Assembly: GCA_025963265.1 (NCBI GenBank)
Contig: JAOPUY010000315.1
Span: forward strand, 1 to 9,555
Origin: Frankiales bacterium
GTDB lineage: Bacteria > Actinomycetota > Actinomycetes > Mycobacteriales > Jatrophihabitantaceae
Reading direction: 5' to 3'
DNA: 9,555 nucleotides
In this document: piece by piece, positions 1 through 5,913 of the stretch
Numbering within the stretch: the first letter of the stretch is position 1
Layout: each line of letters opens with the position of its first letter
Made by a program: the position numbers and the translations under genes
The notes under the pieces: generated by a model
What the model was told of the DNA's origin: nothing
Seen by the model: the letters and a program-made list of their open reading frames with translations, nothing else
The model's database searches: none

Positions 1-40
1 GGATGACACCGAGCCGCGGTCGCACTCCTAGGGTGAACTC

Positions 41-952
41 ATGACCGACCACGTACTGACGCTGATGGCCGTGCACGCGCACCCCGACGACGAGGCGACT
101 GGGACGGGCGGGGTGCTGGCCCGCTACGCGGCGGAGGGAATCCGCACGATCCTGGTGACCTGCACGGACGGGCGCTGCGGGGACGGGCCCGACGGCGTCA
201 AGCCGGGGGAGCCCGGCCACGATCCGGCCGCGGTGGTGGCGACGCGTCGGGTCGAGCTCGAGGCAGCCTGCAAGGTGCTCGGCGTCAGCCAGCTCGAGCT
301 GCTCGGCTACGCCGACAGCGGAATGATGGGCTGGCCCGACAACGACGCGCCCGGGGCCTTCTGGCGCACGCCGGTCGAGGAGTCGGCCGCTCGCGTGGCC
401 GAGTTGATCCGGCGCCACCGGCCCGATGTCGTCGTCACCTACGACGAGAACGGCTTCTACGGGCACCCAGACCACATCATGGCCCACCGCGTGACCATGG
501 CGGCGGTGGCCGCGGTCGCCGAGGCCGCCCCCGACGCCGCGCCCAAGAAGCTGTACTGGACGACGGTGCCGCGCTCGGCGATGGAGGAGATGGGTCGGGT
601 GATGCGGGAACTCGGCGCGGACTGGGACGCGCCGGATCCGAGCGGCGAGGGCGGCCAGTCCGACAGCGCCCAGTCCGACAGCGGTCAAGCCGACAGTGCC
701 CAGTCCGACAGCGACCAGCCGCCGATCGGGCTGCCCGACGAAGAGATCACCACCTGGGTCGACGTCAAGGCGTTCGGCCCCCAGAAGTTCGAAGCCCTGG
801 CCGCACACGCCAGCCAGAGCGAGAACATCTTCTTCCTCAAGATGGGGCTGGAGCGGTTCACCGAGATGATGGGCGTCGAGACCTTCGTGCGGGTGCGCGA
901 CGACACCGACGCCGCGTTGCCGGAGGACGATCTCTTCGCTGGCCTGCGCTGA
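41..952 (+). CDS. PIG-L/LmbE family zinc-dependent deacetylase (Mca/MshB-like)
   Basis: A 303-residue cytosolic protein of the PIG-L/LmbE fold, which removes N-acetyl groups from glucosaminyl substrates or cleaves mycothiol conjugates. Visible motifs: AHPDDE at residues 13-18, expected to give zinc ligands H14 and D17 and catalytic D16, and GHPDH at 141-145, giving the third zinc ligand H145. Both sit where MshB and Mca carry theirs, and the length matches (about 290-300). The TYDENG stretch before HPDH and the DSGM stretch at 92-95 also fit the family. The ATG is chosen because AGGG lies 7 nt upstream and the conserved domain begins at residue 6. Residues 206-225 are a low-complexity SDS/Q repeat between the catalytic core and the C-terminal helices, probably a surface loop. 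Family is certain. Whether the substrate is GlcNAc-inositol, a mycothiol S-conjugate or another N-acetyl sugar is not resolved. No mycothiol gene neighbours it here. Confidence 0.93.
   Translation: MTDHVLTLMAVHAHPDDEATGTGGVLARYAAEGIRTILVTCTDGRCGDGPDGVKPGEPGHDPAAVVATRRVELEAACKVLGVSQLELLGYADSGMMGWPDNDAPGAFWRTPVEESAARVAELIRRHRPDVVVTYDENGFYGHPDHIMAHRVTMAAVAAVAEAAPDAAPKKLYWTTVPRSAMEEMGRVMRELGADWDAPDPSGEGGQSDSAQSDSGQADSAQSDSDQPPIGLPDEEITTWVDVKAFGPQKFEALAAHASQSENIFFLKMGLERFTEMMGVETFVRVRDDTDAALPEDDLFAGLR
656..715 (+). repeat. In-frame 15-bp minisatellite (four units) inside the deacetylase gene
   Basis: Four consecutive 15-bp units start at 656, 671, 686 and 701, with consensus CAGTCCGACAGCGCC. A fifth truncated unit (CAGCC) starts at 716. 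Because 15 is divisible by three, the array encodes a repeated five-residue motif, Q-S/A-D-S-A/G/D, and copy-number change would not break the frame. The encoded segment is acidic, polar and probably disordered. It lies after the conserved HPDH motif, where MshB/Mca relatives differ in length. Confidence 0.9.
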
Positions 953-1019
953 ACTAGGCCGCTGGAAGAACTAGGCCGCCCGAAAAACTAGGCCCTCGGG
1001 AGAACTAGGTCGTCGGAAC
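952..1019. repeat. 17-bp tandem repeat array (four units) between convergent genes
   Basis: Four direct repeats begin at 952, 969, 986 and 1003 with an exact 17-bp period. The first nine bases (AACTAGGCC) are identical in units 1-3 and differ by one base in unit 4. The other eight bases vary around GCCGGAAG. The array starts at the last base of the deacetylase TGA, and its last unit holds the TAG stop (1005-1007, read on the minus strand) and final codons of the oxidoreductase gene. CTAG is palindromic, so each unit supplies a TAG on both strands. With a period not divisible by three, the four units place stops in all three frames of each strand. No G+C stem with a T-tract is seen, so it does not resemble a simple intrinsic terminator. 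Confidence 0.92.
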
Positions 1020-1688
1020 CTGCGCGCGAAACTCATCCGGACGCGCGGAGCTCGCCTGGGCCAACGCGGCGATGGTGTCGGCGACGCCGAAGTCCTTGCC
1101 GTAGACCGGAGTTCCGGGCTGCTGACGCCAGGACTCGGCCAACGTCCCGCCGTCGACCGGGTCGAAGCCGAGCTCGTCGATCAACGCGAAGACCTGCCGC
1201 TTGGCTGGTCCGTCCTCCCCGGCGATGGGAAGCGCGATGCGACCGGGCTCGCCACTGGCTTTGCCGTTCTCCAGCAGGTGCTTCCACCAGATGCCGTTGA
1301 ACACTTTGAACACCCGCTCCGCCGGCAGGCCGAGGCGGTCGGCGACCCAGACGCTCTCCGGGATGCCCGACTCGATCTCGGCGATCAGGCCGTCGCGTTG
1401 CTGCGGGTAGTAGTTGTTGGTCTCGATGACCGGCGCCCCCGGCTTGGCCGCCGCGAGCAGATTCGGGGCCAGGTCCAGCACGTTCTTCTGCGGGATGCTG
1501 ACGATGACCAGGTCGGCGTCGTCGGCCGCGTCGGCCGCCCAGACCGCGGTCGCGCCGGTTTCGGCGGCGAGATCGGCCAGCGTGATCGGGTCGCGCGAGT
1601 TCGACACCCGAATCTCATGGCCTAAGCCCGACAACGTCCGCGTCAACGTGCCGCCGATCTGGCCCGCTCCGATGATCCCGATCTTCAT
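1005..1688 (-). CDS. NADPH-dependent F420 reductase-like NAD(P)-binding oxidoreductase
   Basis: A 227-residue Rossmann protein of the bacterial F420-dependent NADP oxidoreductase family (F420_oxidored N-terminal domain), predicted cytosolic. It is expected to move hydride between NADP(H) and coenzyme F420 or another acceptor. Residues 2-13 hold a beta strand and the dinucleotide-binding GAGQIG (7-12). SNSRD at 29-33 follows the second strand, and its Ser/Arg pair is the usual marker of NADP rather than NAD preference. A second signature, ESWRQQPGTPVYG (185-197), is common in actinobacterial members of this family. ATG is preceded by AAGGAG at 5 nt, so the start is well supported. The gene is divergent from the propeller gene and convergent with the deacetylase. 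Actual use of F420 cannot be proven from sequence, since several relatives act on other substrates or lack F420 binding. Confidence 0.88.
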   Translation of the reverse strand: MKIGIIGAGQIGGTLTRTLSGLGHEIRVSNSRDPITLADLAAETGATAVWAADAADDADLVIVSIPQKNVLDLAPNLLAAAKPGAPVIETNNYYPQQRDGLIAEIESGIPESVWVADRLGLPAERVFKVFNGIWWKHLLENGKASGEPGRIALPIAGEDGPAKRQVFALIDELGFDPVDGGTLAESWRQQPGTPVYGKDFGVADTIAALAQASSARPDEFRAQVPTT

Positions 1689-1843
1689 GTGCTCTCCTTG
1701 CGCTTGGCACTGCTGTGGGGGTTGGGTCTGTGGAGGTCAACCCCGCGCGGACCAGCCGCTATTCCGCGGCGCTCCTTGCGCGAGGCGGTGGCAGAGCGTA
1801 ACTGTGTAGCTACTGATTGCTTACCTTGGCGAAAGTGGTGGCT
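1689..1843. promoter_or_regulatory. Divergent intergenic region, oxidoreductase / propeller gene
   Basis: This 155-bp gap should hold both promoters. For the propeller gene, TTGCGC (1776-1781) lies 17 bp before TAACTG (1799-1804), a weak -35/-10 pair; TAGCTA at 1807-1812 is an alternative -10. For the oxidoreductase, the minus strand reads TTGACC at 1740-1735, but no good -10 follows. A 13-bp direct repeat with one mismatch occurs at 1691-1703 and 1769-1781 (GCKCTCCTTGCGC). The first copy contains the oxidoreductase ribosome binding site; the second has no start codon at a useful distance and overlaps the candidate -35. The promoter calls are inferences from weak matches. Confidence 0.35.
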
Positions 1844-3163
1844 ATGCGCAGACCATTGGTGCCCGTCGCGGTTCTGCTGACGAGTGTGGTGACGGCGGCG
1901 CTCACGGTCGCGGCGACCCCGTGGCCGACCGACCACGGGAACAACCAGCGGAGCGGGTACTACCCCTCCGGCACAAAGTTCGGCCACCTGGCTCGCGCCT
2001 GGGGCAAGGGACTGGACGGCGCGGTTTACGGCTCGCCCATCGTGTTGGGCGGCTATCTGGTGGTGGCCACCGAGAACAACACGGTCTATGAGTTGAACGC
2101 CACGACCGGCGCCGTGCGCTGGAGCCGGCACCTCGCCACTCCCGCGCCCACCTCCAGCCTGGCCTGCAGCGGAAACATCTCGCCCAGCGGCATCACCGGG
2201 ACGCCGGCCTTCGACGCCGCGACGAACCGCATCTTCGTCGTCACCAACTCCGTCAACGCCCAGTTCGGCGCCCACCACGAGATCTTCGGGCTCAACGCCA
2301 CCACCGGAGCGACGGTGATGAACCGACGAGTGGCGGTGCCTGGCCAAGCCGAGAACGCCGAGCAGGAACGAGGCGCGCTGGCGGTGTCCGGCGGCAACGT
2401 CTACATCCCGTTCGGCGGCCTCAACGGCGACTGCGGGCAGTACAAGGGCGCCGTCGTCTCGTTGAAGACGAACGGCGCGCTCGGCGGCACCGCCTGGGTG
2501 ACGCCCACCGCGCGCGAGGGCGGCATCTGGGCGCCCGGCGGGGCGGTGGTCGCCCGCGACGGCTCGGTCTACGTGGCCATCGGCAACGGGGCCTCGACCA
2601 GCGGAGCCTACGACGGTTCGGACTCGGTGACCCGGATCAGCCCGACCTCGACCCGGCTGGACTACTTCGCCCCGTCCACCTGGCCGAGCGACAACGCCTC
2701 CGACCTCGATCTTGGTTCGATGACCCCGGCGCTGACCGCCAACGGCTACATCCTGCAGGCTGGGAAGTCGGGGACTGCCTACGTCCTCAAGGCAGACCGC
2801 CTTGGCGGAGTCGGTGGTCAAGTCTCGACCGGCAACCTCTGCCGGGCCTTCGGGGTGTCCGCGGTGACTGGTTCGACGGTGTACCTGCCGTGCACGAACG
2901 GCATCACCCGGGTCGAGGTCACGGCTTCGGGCCAGTTCCGCAAGGTCTGGACCTTCGCTGGCGCGACCAGCTCGCCGGTGGCCGGCAACGGTGCGCTCTA
3001 CGCGGTCGCGGGGTCGAACCTGCTGGCGATCAGCGGCGCGGGAAAGCAGTTGGGCAGCATCGCGCTCGGCTCCACGCCTAGCCGCTTCTCTACCCCGGCG
3101 TTGGAAGGCAGCAAGGTCTTCGTCGGGACTAACTCCGGGATCGTCGCGATGAGCGTCGGCTAG
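1844..3163 (+). CDS. Secreted PQQ-like beta-propeller repeat protein
   Basis: A 439-residue protein with an N-terminal signal peptide: Arg-Arg at residues 2-3, a hydrophobic core at about 5-22, and likely cleavage near the Ala-Ala at 23-24 (VAATPWP). It should be exported, and no lipobox cysteine is present. The mature part opens with WPTDHGNNQRSGY, a usual beginning of PQQ-type propellers. Blade-like repeats follow, for example at 58-95 (VYGSPIV, then ELNATTGAVRW), 146-165 and 376-410. Four cysteines (108, 197, 333, 350) could form two disulfides outside the cell. An in-frame TTG at 1817 and GTGs at 1835 and 1838 are possible upstream starts. ATG 1844 is preferred because it gives a standard signal peptide, although no strong Shine-Dalgarno precedes it. 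Whether it binds PQQ, is enzymatic or acts only as a scaffold is unknown. No typical quinoprotein dehydrogenase signature or haem site was seen. Confidence 0.85.
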   Translation: MRRPLVPVAVLLTSVVTAALTVAATPWPTDHGNNQRSGYYPSGTKFGHLARAWGKGLDGAVYGSPIVLGGYLVVATENNTVYELNATTGAVRWSRHLATPAPTSSLACSGNISPSGITGTPAFDAATNRIFVVTNSVNAQFGAHHEIFGLNATTGATVMNRRVAVPGQAENAEQERGALAVSGGNVYIPFGGLNGDCGQYKGAVVSLKTNGALGGTAWVTPTAREGGIWAPGGAVVARDGSVYVAIGNGASTSGAYDGSDSVTRISPTSTRLDYFAPSTWPSDNASDLDLGSMTPALTANGYILQAGKSGTAYVLKADRLGGVGGQVSTGNLCRAFGVSAVTGSTVYLPCTNGITRVEVTASGQFRKVWTFAGATSSPVAGNGALYAVAGSNLLAISGAGKQLGSIALGSTPSRFSTPALEGSKVFVGTNSGIVAMSVG

Positions 3164-3166
3164 CGC

Positions 3167-4720
3167 TCAGAGCTCGACGGCGAAGATCTCCGCCTCGACG
3201 TCGGCCAGCTGCCCAGCCCCGCCCTGCTCGCCGGCAGTGGCCTCGCGCATCGCGGTCAGCCGAGCCTTGGACGGGAACAACGTGCCGCCCATGACGCAGC
3301 CGGCGGCGAACAACGCCGATCCGATCGCGAACGCCAGCACATAGCCGTGGGTGGCCGCGATCTTGCCGACCTCTGGCCCGCTGCCGTGGGAGGCGAGGTA
3401 GCTGGCCGTGGCCGAGGCGGTGAGGGTGCTCAGGACGGCCGTGCCGATCGACCCGCCGACTTGCTGCATCGTGCTGACCAGCGCGGCCGCGACGCCGGCG
3501 TCCTGTGGCCTGACCCCCGCGGTCGCAGTGTTCATCGAGGGCGCCATCACCATCCCCATGGCGAAGCCAAGCACGATCAGGGCCGGCAGCACACCGCCGA
3601 CGTAGCTCGAGTCGGCGTGCAGCCGGCTCAGGTAGCCCAGGGCCAGGCAGCCCAGCAGCATGCCGGCGGTGATCACGACCCGCGGGCCGAACCGCGGCAG
3701 CGTCACCATGCTCGAGGTGTTCGAGCTGATCATGATGCAGGCGATCATCGGCAGGAAGGCCAGACCGGACGCGACCGGGCTGAAGCCCTTCACCAGTTGC
3801 AGGTAGAAGGTCAGGAACAGGAACACGCCGAACATCGCGACGCCGGCGATGCCGACCGCGACGTAGGCGACGGCCCGGGTGCGGTCCGCGATCACCCGCA
3901 GCGGCAGTAGCGGCACCTCGACCCGCTGCTCGGCCTTCACAAACGCGGCCAACAGCAGCACGCCGAGGACCAGCGAGGCGATGGTCGTCGGGGCGCTCCA
4001 GCCGGCTGACTCGGCGTGCGAGAAGCCGAAGACCAACCCGAACAGGCCGGCCGAGGCCAGGATCGCGCCGACGATGTCGACCCGCGGCCGGACGTCGGGA
4101 CGCTCGTTCACCATGTAGGTCAGCGCGCCGGCGGCGGCGATCACCGCGAAGACCACGTTGACGTACATGGCCCACCGCCAGGACAGGTATTCGGTCAGGA
4201 CGCCGCCGAGGATCAAGCCGACCGCCCCGCCGCCGACCGCCACCGAGCCGAACACGCCGAAGGCCCGGCCGCGGTCGCGCGGCTCGCGGAAGGTGGTCAC
4301 CAGGGTGGACAAGGCCGCCGGGGCGAGCATGGCGCCAGCGAGTCCCTGCAACGCGCGGGCGGCGACCAGCACGCCGAAGGACGGCGCGGCGCCGCCGATG
4401 GCCGAGGCGAGCGCGAAGCCGGCCAGGCCGGCGATGAACGTCCGCTTACGGCCGAATAGGTCGCCGACCCGGCCGCCGAGCAGCAGGAAGCTGCCGAAGG
4501 CAAGTGCGTAGGCGGTGACGATCCATTGCCGTTGCGCGTCGGCGAAGCCGAGGTCGACCTGAGCCGAGGGCAGCGCGATGTTCACGATGGTCGCGTCCAG
4601 CACCACCATCAACTGCGCGATGGAGACGAAGACGAGGATCAGCCAGCGGTGATCGGAGGCGGATTCGGCCTTAGCTGAGCTGAGGTCGGCGGGATTGGCG
4701 TTAGTCATGTTGCTGGACAC
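3167..4720 (-). CDS. MFS multidrug efflux transporter, DHA2 (EmrB/QacA) family
   Basis: A 517-residue inner-membrane proton/drug antiporter, the normal length for 14-TM DHA2 pumps. Family marks: LDATIVNIALP at 41-51 in TM1 (motif D1, with D42); GRVGDLFGRKR at 83-93 (motif A, loop 2-3); RALQGLAGAMLAP at 122-134 (motif B in TM4, R122); and a glycine-rich GLILGG at 168-173 in TM5 (motif C, typical of antiporters). Hydrophobic segments continue to about residue 480, followed by a short cytosolic tail. The start is the GTG at 4720, with GGAG 6 nt upstream; the in-frame ATG at 4708 has no comparable site. The 5' end overlaps the MarR gene by 20 bp, so the two are probably co-transcribed and translationally coupled. 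The stop lies 3 bp from the convergent propeller gene stop. The substrate cannot be read from sequence. Confidence 0.94.
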   Translation of the reverse strand: MSSNMTNANPADLSSAKAESASDHRWLILVFVSIAQLMVVLDATIVNIALPSAQVDLGFADAQRQWIVTAYALAFGSFLLLGGRVGDLFGRKRTFIAGLAGFALASAIGGAAPSFGVLVAARALQGLAGAMLAPAALSTLVTTFREPRDRGRAFGVFGSVAVGGGAVGLILGGVLTEYLSWRWAMYVNVVFAVIAAAGALTYMVNERPDVRPRVDIVGAILASAGLFGLVFGFSHAESAGWSAPTTIASLVLGVLLLAAFVKAEQRVEVPLLPLRVIADRTRAVAYVAVGIAGVAMFGVFLFLTFYLQLVKGFSPVASGLAFLPMIACIMISSNTSSMVTLPRFGPRVVITAGMLLGCLALGYLSRLHADSSYVGGVLPALIVLGFAMGMVMAPSMNTATAGVRPQDAGVAAALVSTMQQVGGSIGTAVLSTLTASATASYLASHGSGPEVGKIAATHGYVLAFAIGSALFAAGCVMGGTLFPSKARLTAMREATAGEQGGAGQLADVEAEIFAVEL

Positions 4721-5162
4721 AGGATTCTCCAGAGCCCGCGGTGAGCCCGCGGTCGATCGTGGTGAGCAGGGAGACGAGCGTGGCCCGGGCGGGAGCGTCC
4801 AGGGCGCCGAAGATCTGATCGAAGATGACGTGCTTGGCCGCTTGCGCGCGTTCGAGGGCTTCGGCGCCAGTCGGGGTGATCGCCACCAGCCAGGCCCGGC
4901 GGTCGGCGGGATTGCTGGTGCGTTCAGCCAAGCCGTCGCGGGTGAGGGAGTCGACCGTGTCGGTGACCGACCGCGGCGCGAAACCGAGCCGCGCAGCCAG
5001 GGCGGACTGGTTCATCGGGCCGTCGGCGGCGAGTTCCATCAGCACCTTGGTGCGCGACAGCGACAAGCCGCTCGCGGTCATCGCCTCCTCGACCACGCGG
5101 TGCAGGCGCTTGTGCAGTTGCAGGTAGGTCTGGCCCACCTCGTAAGGGGAAACCTCAGGCAC
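4701..5162 (-). CDS. MarR-family transcriptional regulator
   Basis: A 153-residue winged-helix regulator of usual MarR length, expected to act as a dimer. Residues about 5-45 are the N-terminal dimerisation helices. A helix-turn-helix spans about 50-78 (MNQSALAARLG, then the recognition helix APRSVTDTVDSL). The wing is at about 82-97 with the characteristic DRR (87-89), followed by ITPTG. The C-terminal helices run to about 140. The GTG start at 5162 is supported by AGGA 5 nt upstream. The gene lies directly upstream of, and overlaps, the DHA2 pump gene. In this common layout the regulator represses its own operon until a small ligand releases it. A single cysteine (C148) sits in the tail next to the overlap; there is no evidence that it is a redox switch. 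Confidence 0.93.
   Translation of the reverse strand: MPEVSPYEVGQTYLQLHKRLHRVVEEAMTASGLSLSRTKVLMELAADGPMNQSALAARLGFAPRSVTDTVDSLTRDGLAERTSNPADRRAWLVAITPTGAEALERAQAAKHVIFDQIFGALDAPARATLVSLLTTIDRGLTAGSGESCVQQHD
4721..4730 (-). promoter_or_regulatory. Ribosome binding site deciding the GTG start of the MFS gene
   Basis: On the minus strand GGAGA (4730-4726) precedes the GTG at 4720-4718 with about 6 nt between GGAG and the start. It lies inside the last codons of the MarR gene. This site supports the GTG start over the ATG four codons later. Confidence 0.6.
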
Positions 5163-5202
5163 GTGGTTCCTGTCGGGATCAATCGGCGGCAGATGGTGAT
5201 GC

Positions 5203-5232
5203 AGCTCTCAATGAAGAACCTCATCATGAGCT
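5203..5232. promoter_or_regulatory. Candidate MarR operator (imperfect inverted repeat)
   Basis: A 30-bp inverted repeat with half-site AGCTCnnnATGAnG; 10 of 15 base pairs match across the centre (5217/5218). It lies 40 bp upstream of the MarR start, in the only non-coding gap before the MarR-MFS operon. That is the expected place for an autoregulatory site. An inner 11-bp perfect repeat, CTCAT-C-ATGAG, lies at 5220-5230. The surroundings are noticeably less GC-rich than the rest of the window. Binding is inferred, not shown. Confidence 0.5.
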
Positions 5233-5257
5233 ACCTCAGCATATCAGAGGCGCCGGT

Positions 5258-5270
5258 CCGCTGTCAGCGG
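5258..5270 (-). other. Short perfect inverted repeat over the response regulator stop codon
   Basis: CCGCTG-T-CAGCGG is a perfect 6-bp palindrome around one base, and it contains the TGA of the response regulator gene. It could form a small hairpin at the mRNA end, but the loop is minimal and no U-tract follows, so a terminator function is doubtful. It may simply reflect the codons there. Confidence 0.25.
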
Positions 5271-5911
5271 TCGCTCAGATAGGCCAGCACGGCCAGCACC
5301 CGGCGGTTGTCGTCTTCGGACGGCGGCAGTCCGAGCCGGCTGAAGATGCTGTTCGTGTGCTTGGCGACGGCCTTCTCGGTGATGAACATTCGCGCGGCGA
5401 TGGCCGCGTTCGAGCGTCCCTCGGCCATCAACTCCAGCGCCTCCCGCTCGCGGGGAGTCAGCCCGGCCAGCGGCTGATCGGCGACGCGTCGGCTCAGCAG
5501 TTGGGCGATGACCTCGGGATCCATCGCCGTGCCGCCACCGGCGACCTGCCGGACGGCCTCGATGAACTGCGCGACGTTGAAGACCCGGTCCTTGAGCAGG
5601 TAGCCGACTCCGCCCCGGCGATCGGCTAGCAACTCGCGGGCGTACAACTGCTCCACGTACTGCGACAGCACCAGCACCGGCAGTCCGGGGATCTCCCGCC
5701 GGGCGGCGATCGCGGCCCGCAATCCCTCGTCGGTGAAGGTCGGGGGCAACCGCACGTCCACCACGGCGACGTCGGGCCGATGCTCCAGCAAAGCCCGCGA
5801 CAGCGACGGTCCGTTGTCCACCGCCTCGACCACATCGAAGTCGTGGGCCTCGAGCAACCTGATCAGCCCCTCGCGCAGCTGCGCGTGGTCCTCGGCTAGG
5901 ACGACGCGCAC
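5264..5911 (-). CDS. NarL/FixJ-type response regulator (receiver + LuxR HTH)
   Basis: A 215-residue cytosolic DNA-binding response regulator. The receiver domain covers residues 1-120: acidic pair E7/D8, phosphoacceptor D52 in VVDVRLPP, switch S83 in VLSQY, and conserved K107 in LLKDR. The output domain spans about 148-213 and begins LTPREREALELMAEGRSN; its recognition helix is around EKAVAKHTNSIF (179-190). The GTG start at 5911 is 2 bp after the kinase TAG and has GGAG at 5 nt, placed in the kinase's last codons. Translation is therefore probably coupled and the pair co-transcribed, kinase first. Its likely targets are its own operon and the MMPL gene divergent from the kinase. That is inference from position only. 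Confidence 0.95.
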   Translation of the reverse strand: MRVVLAEDHAQLREGLIRLLEAHDFDVVEAVDNGPSLSRALLEHRPDVAVVDVRLPPTFTDEGLRAAIAARREIPGLPVLVLSQYVEQLYARELLADRRGGVGYLLKDRVFNVAQFIEAVRQVAGGGTAMDPEVIAQLLSRRVADQPLAGLTPREREALELMAEGRSNAAIAARMFITEKAVAKHTNSIFSRLGLPPSEDDNRRVLAVLAYLSDR

Positions 5912-5913
5912 GG

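Noticed and set aside
952..1019. CRISPR-like or attachment-site reading of the 17-bp array
   Set aside because: The units are contiguous direct repeats without spacers, no cas or integrase gene is present, and the repeat is too short.
1691..1781. 13-bp direct repeat with one mismatch (1691-1703 and 1769-1781) as a regulatory pair
   Set aside because: One copy is explained by the oxidoreductase ribosome binding site, and the spacing of 78 bp gives no clear operator geometry. Chance in GC-rich sequence is sufficient.
1685..2821. 378-codon open frame on the minus strand opposite the propeller gene
   Set aside because: It is composed of Arg/Gly/Val/Ala-rich low-information sequence with no domain. 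It lies antisense to a gene with signal peptide and propeller repeats, as expected for shadow frames in very GC-rich DNA.
3129..4175. 348-codon minus-strand frame overlapping the MFS gene
   Set aside because: Same strand but a different frame from a clear 14-TM transporter. It is Arg-rich with no hydrophobic pattern, so it is a frame shadow.
5258..5270. Rho-independent terminator after the response regulator
   Set aside because: The perfect stem has a single-base centre and no U-run follows. It is listed only as a weak inverted repeat.
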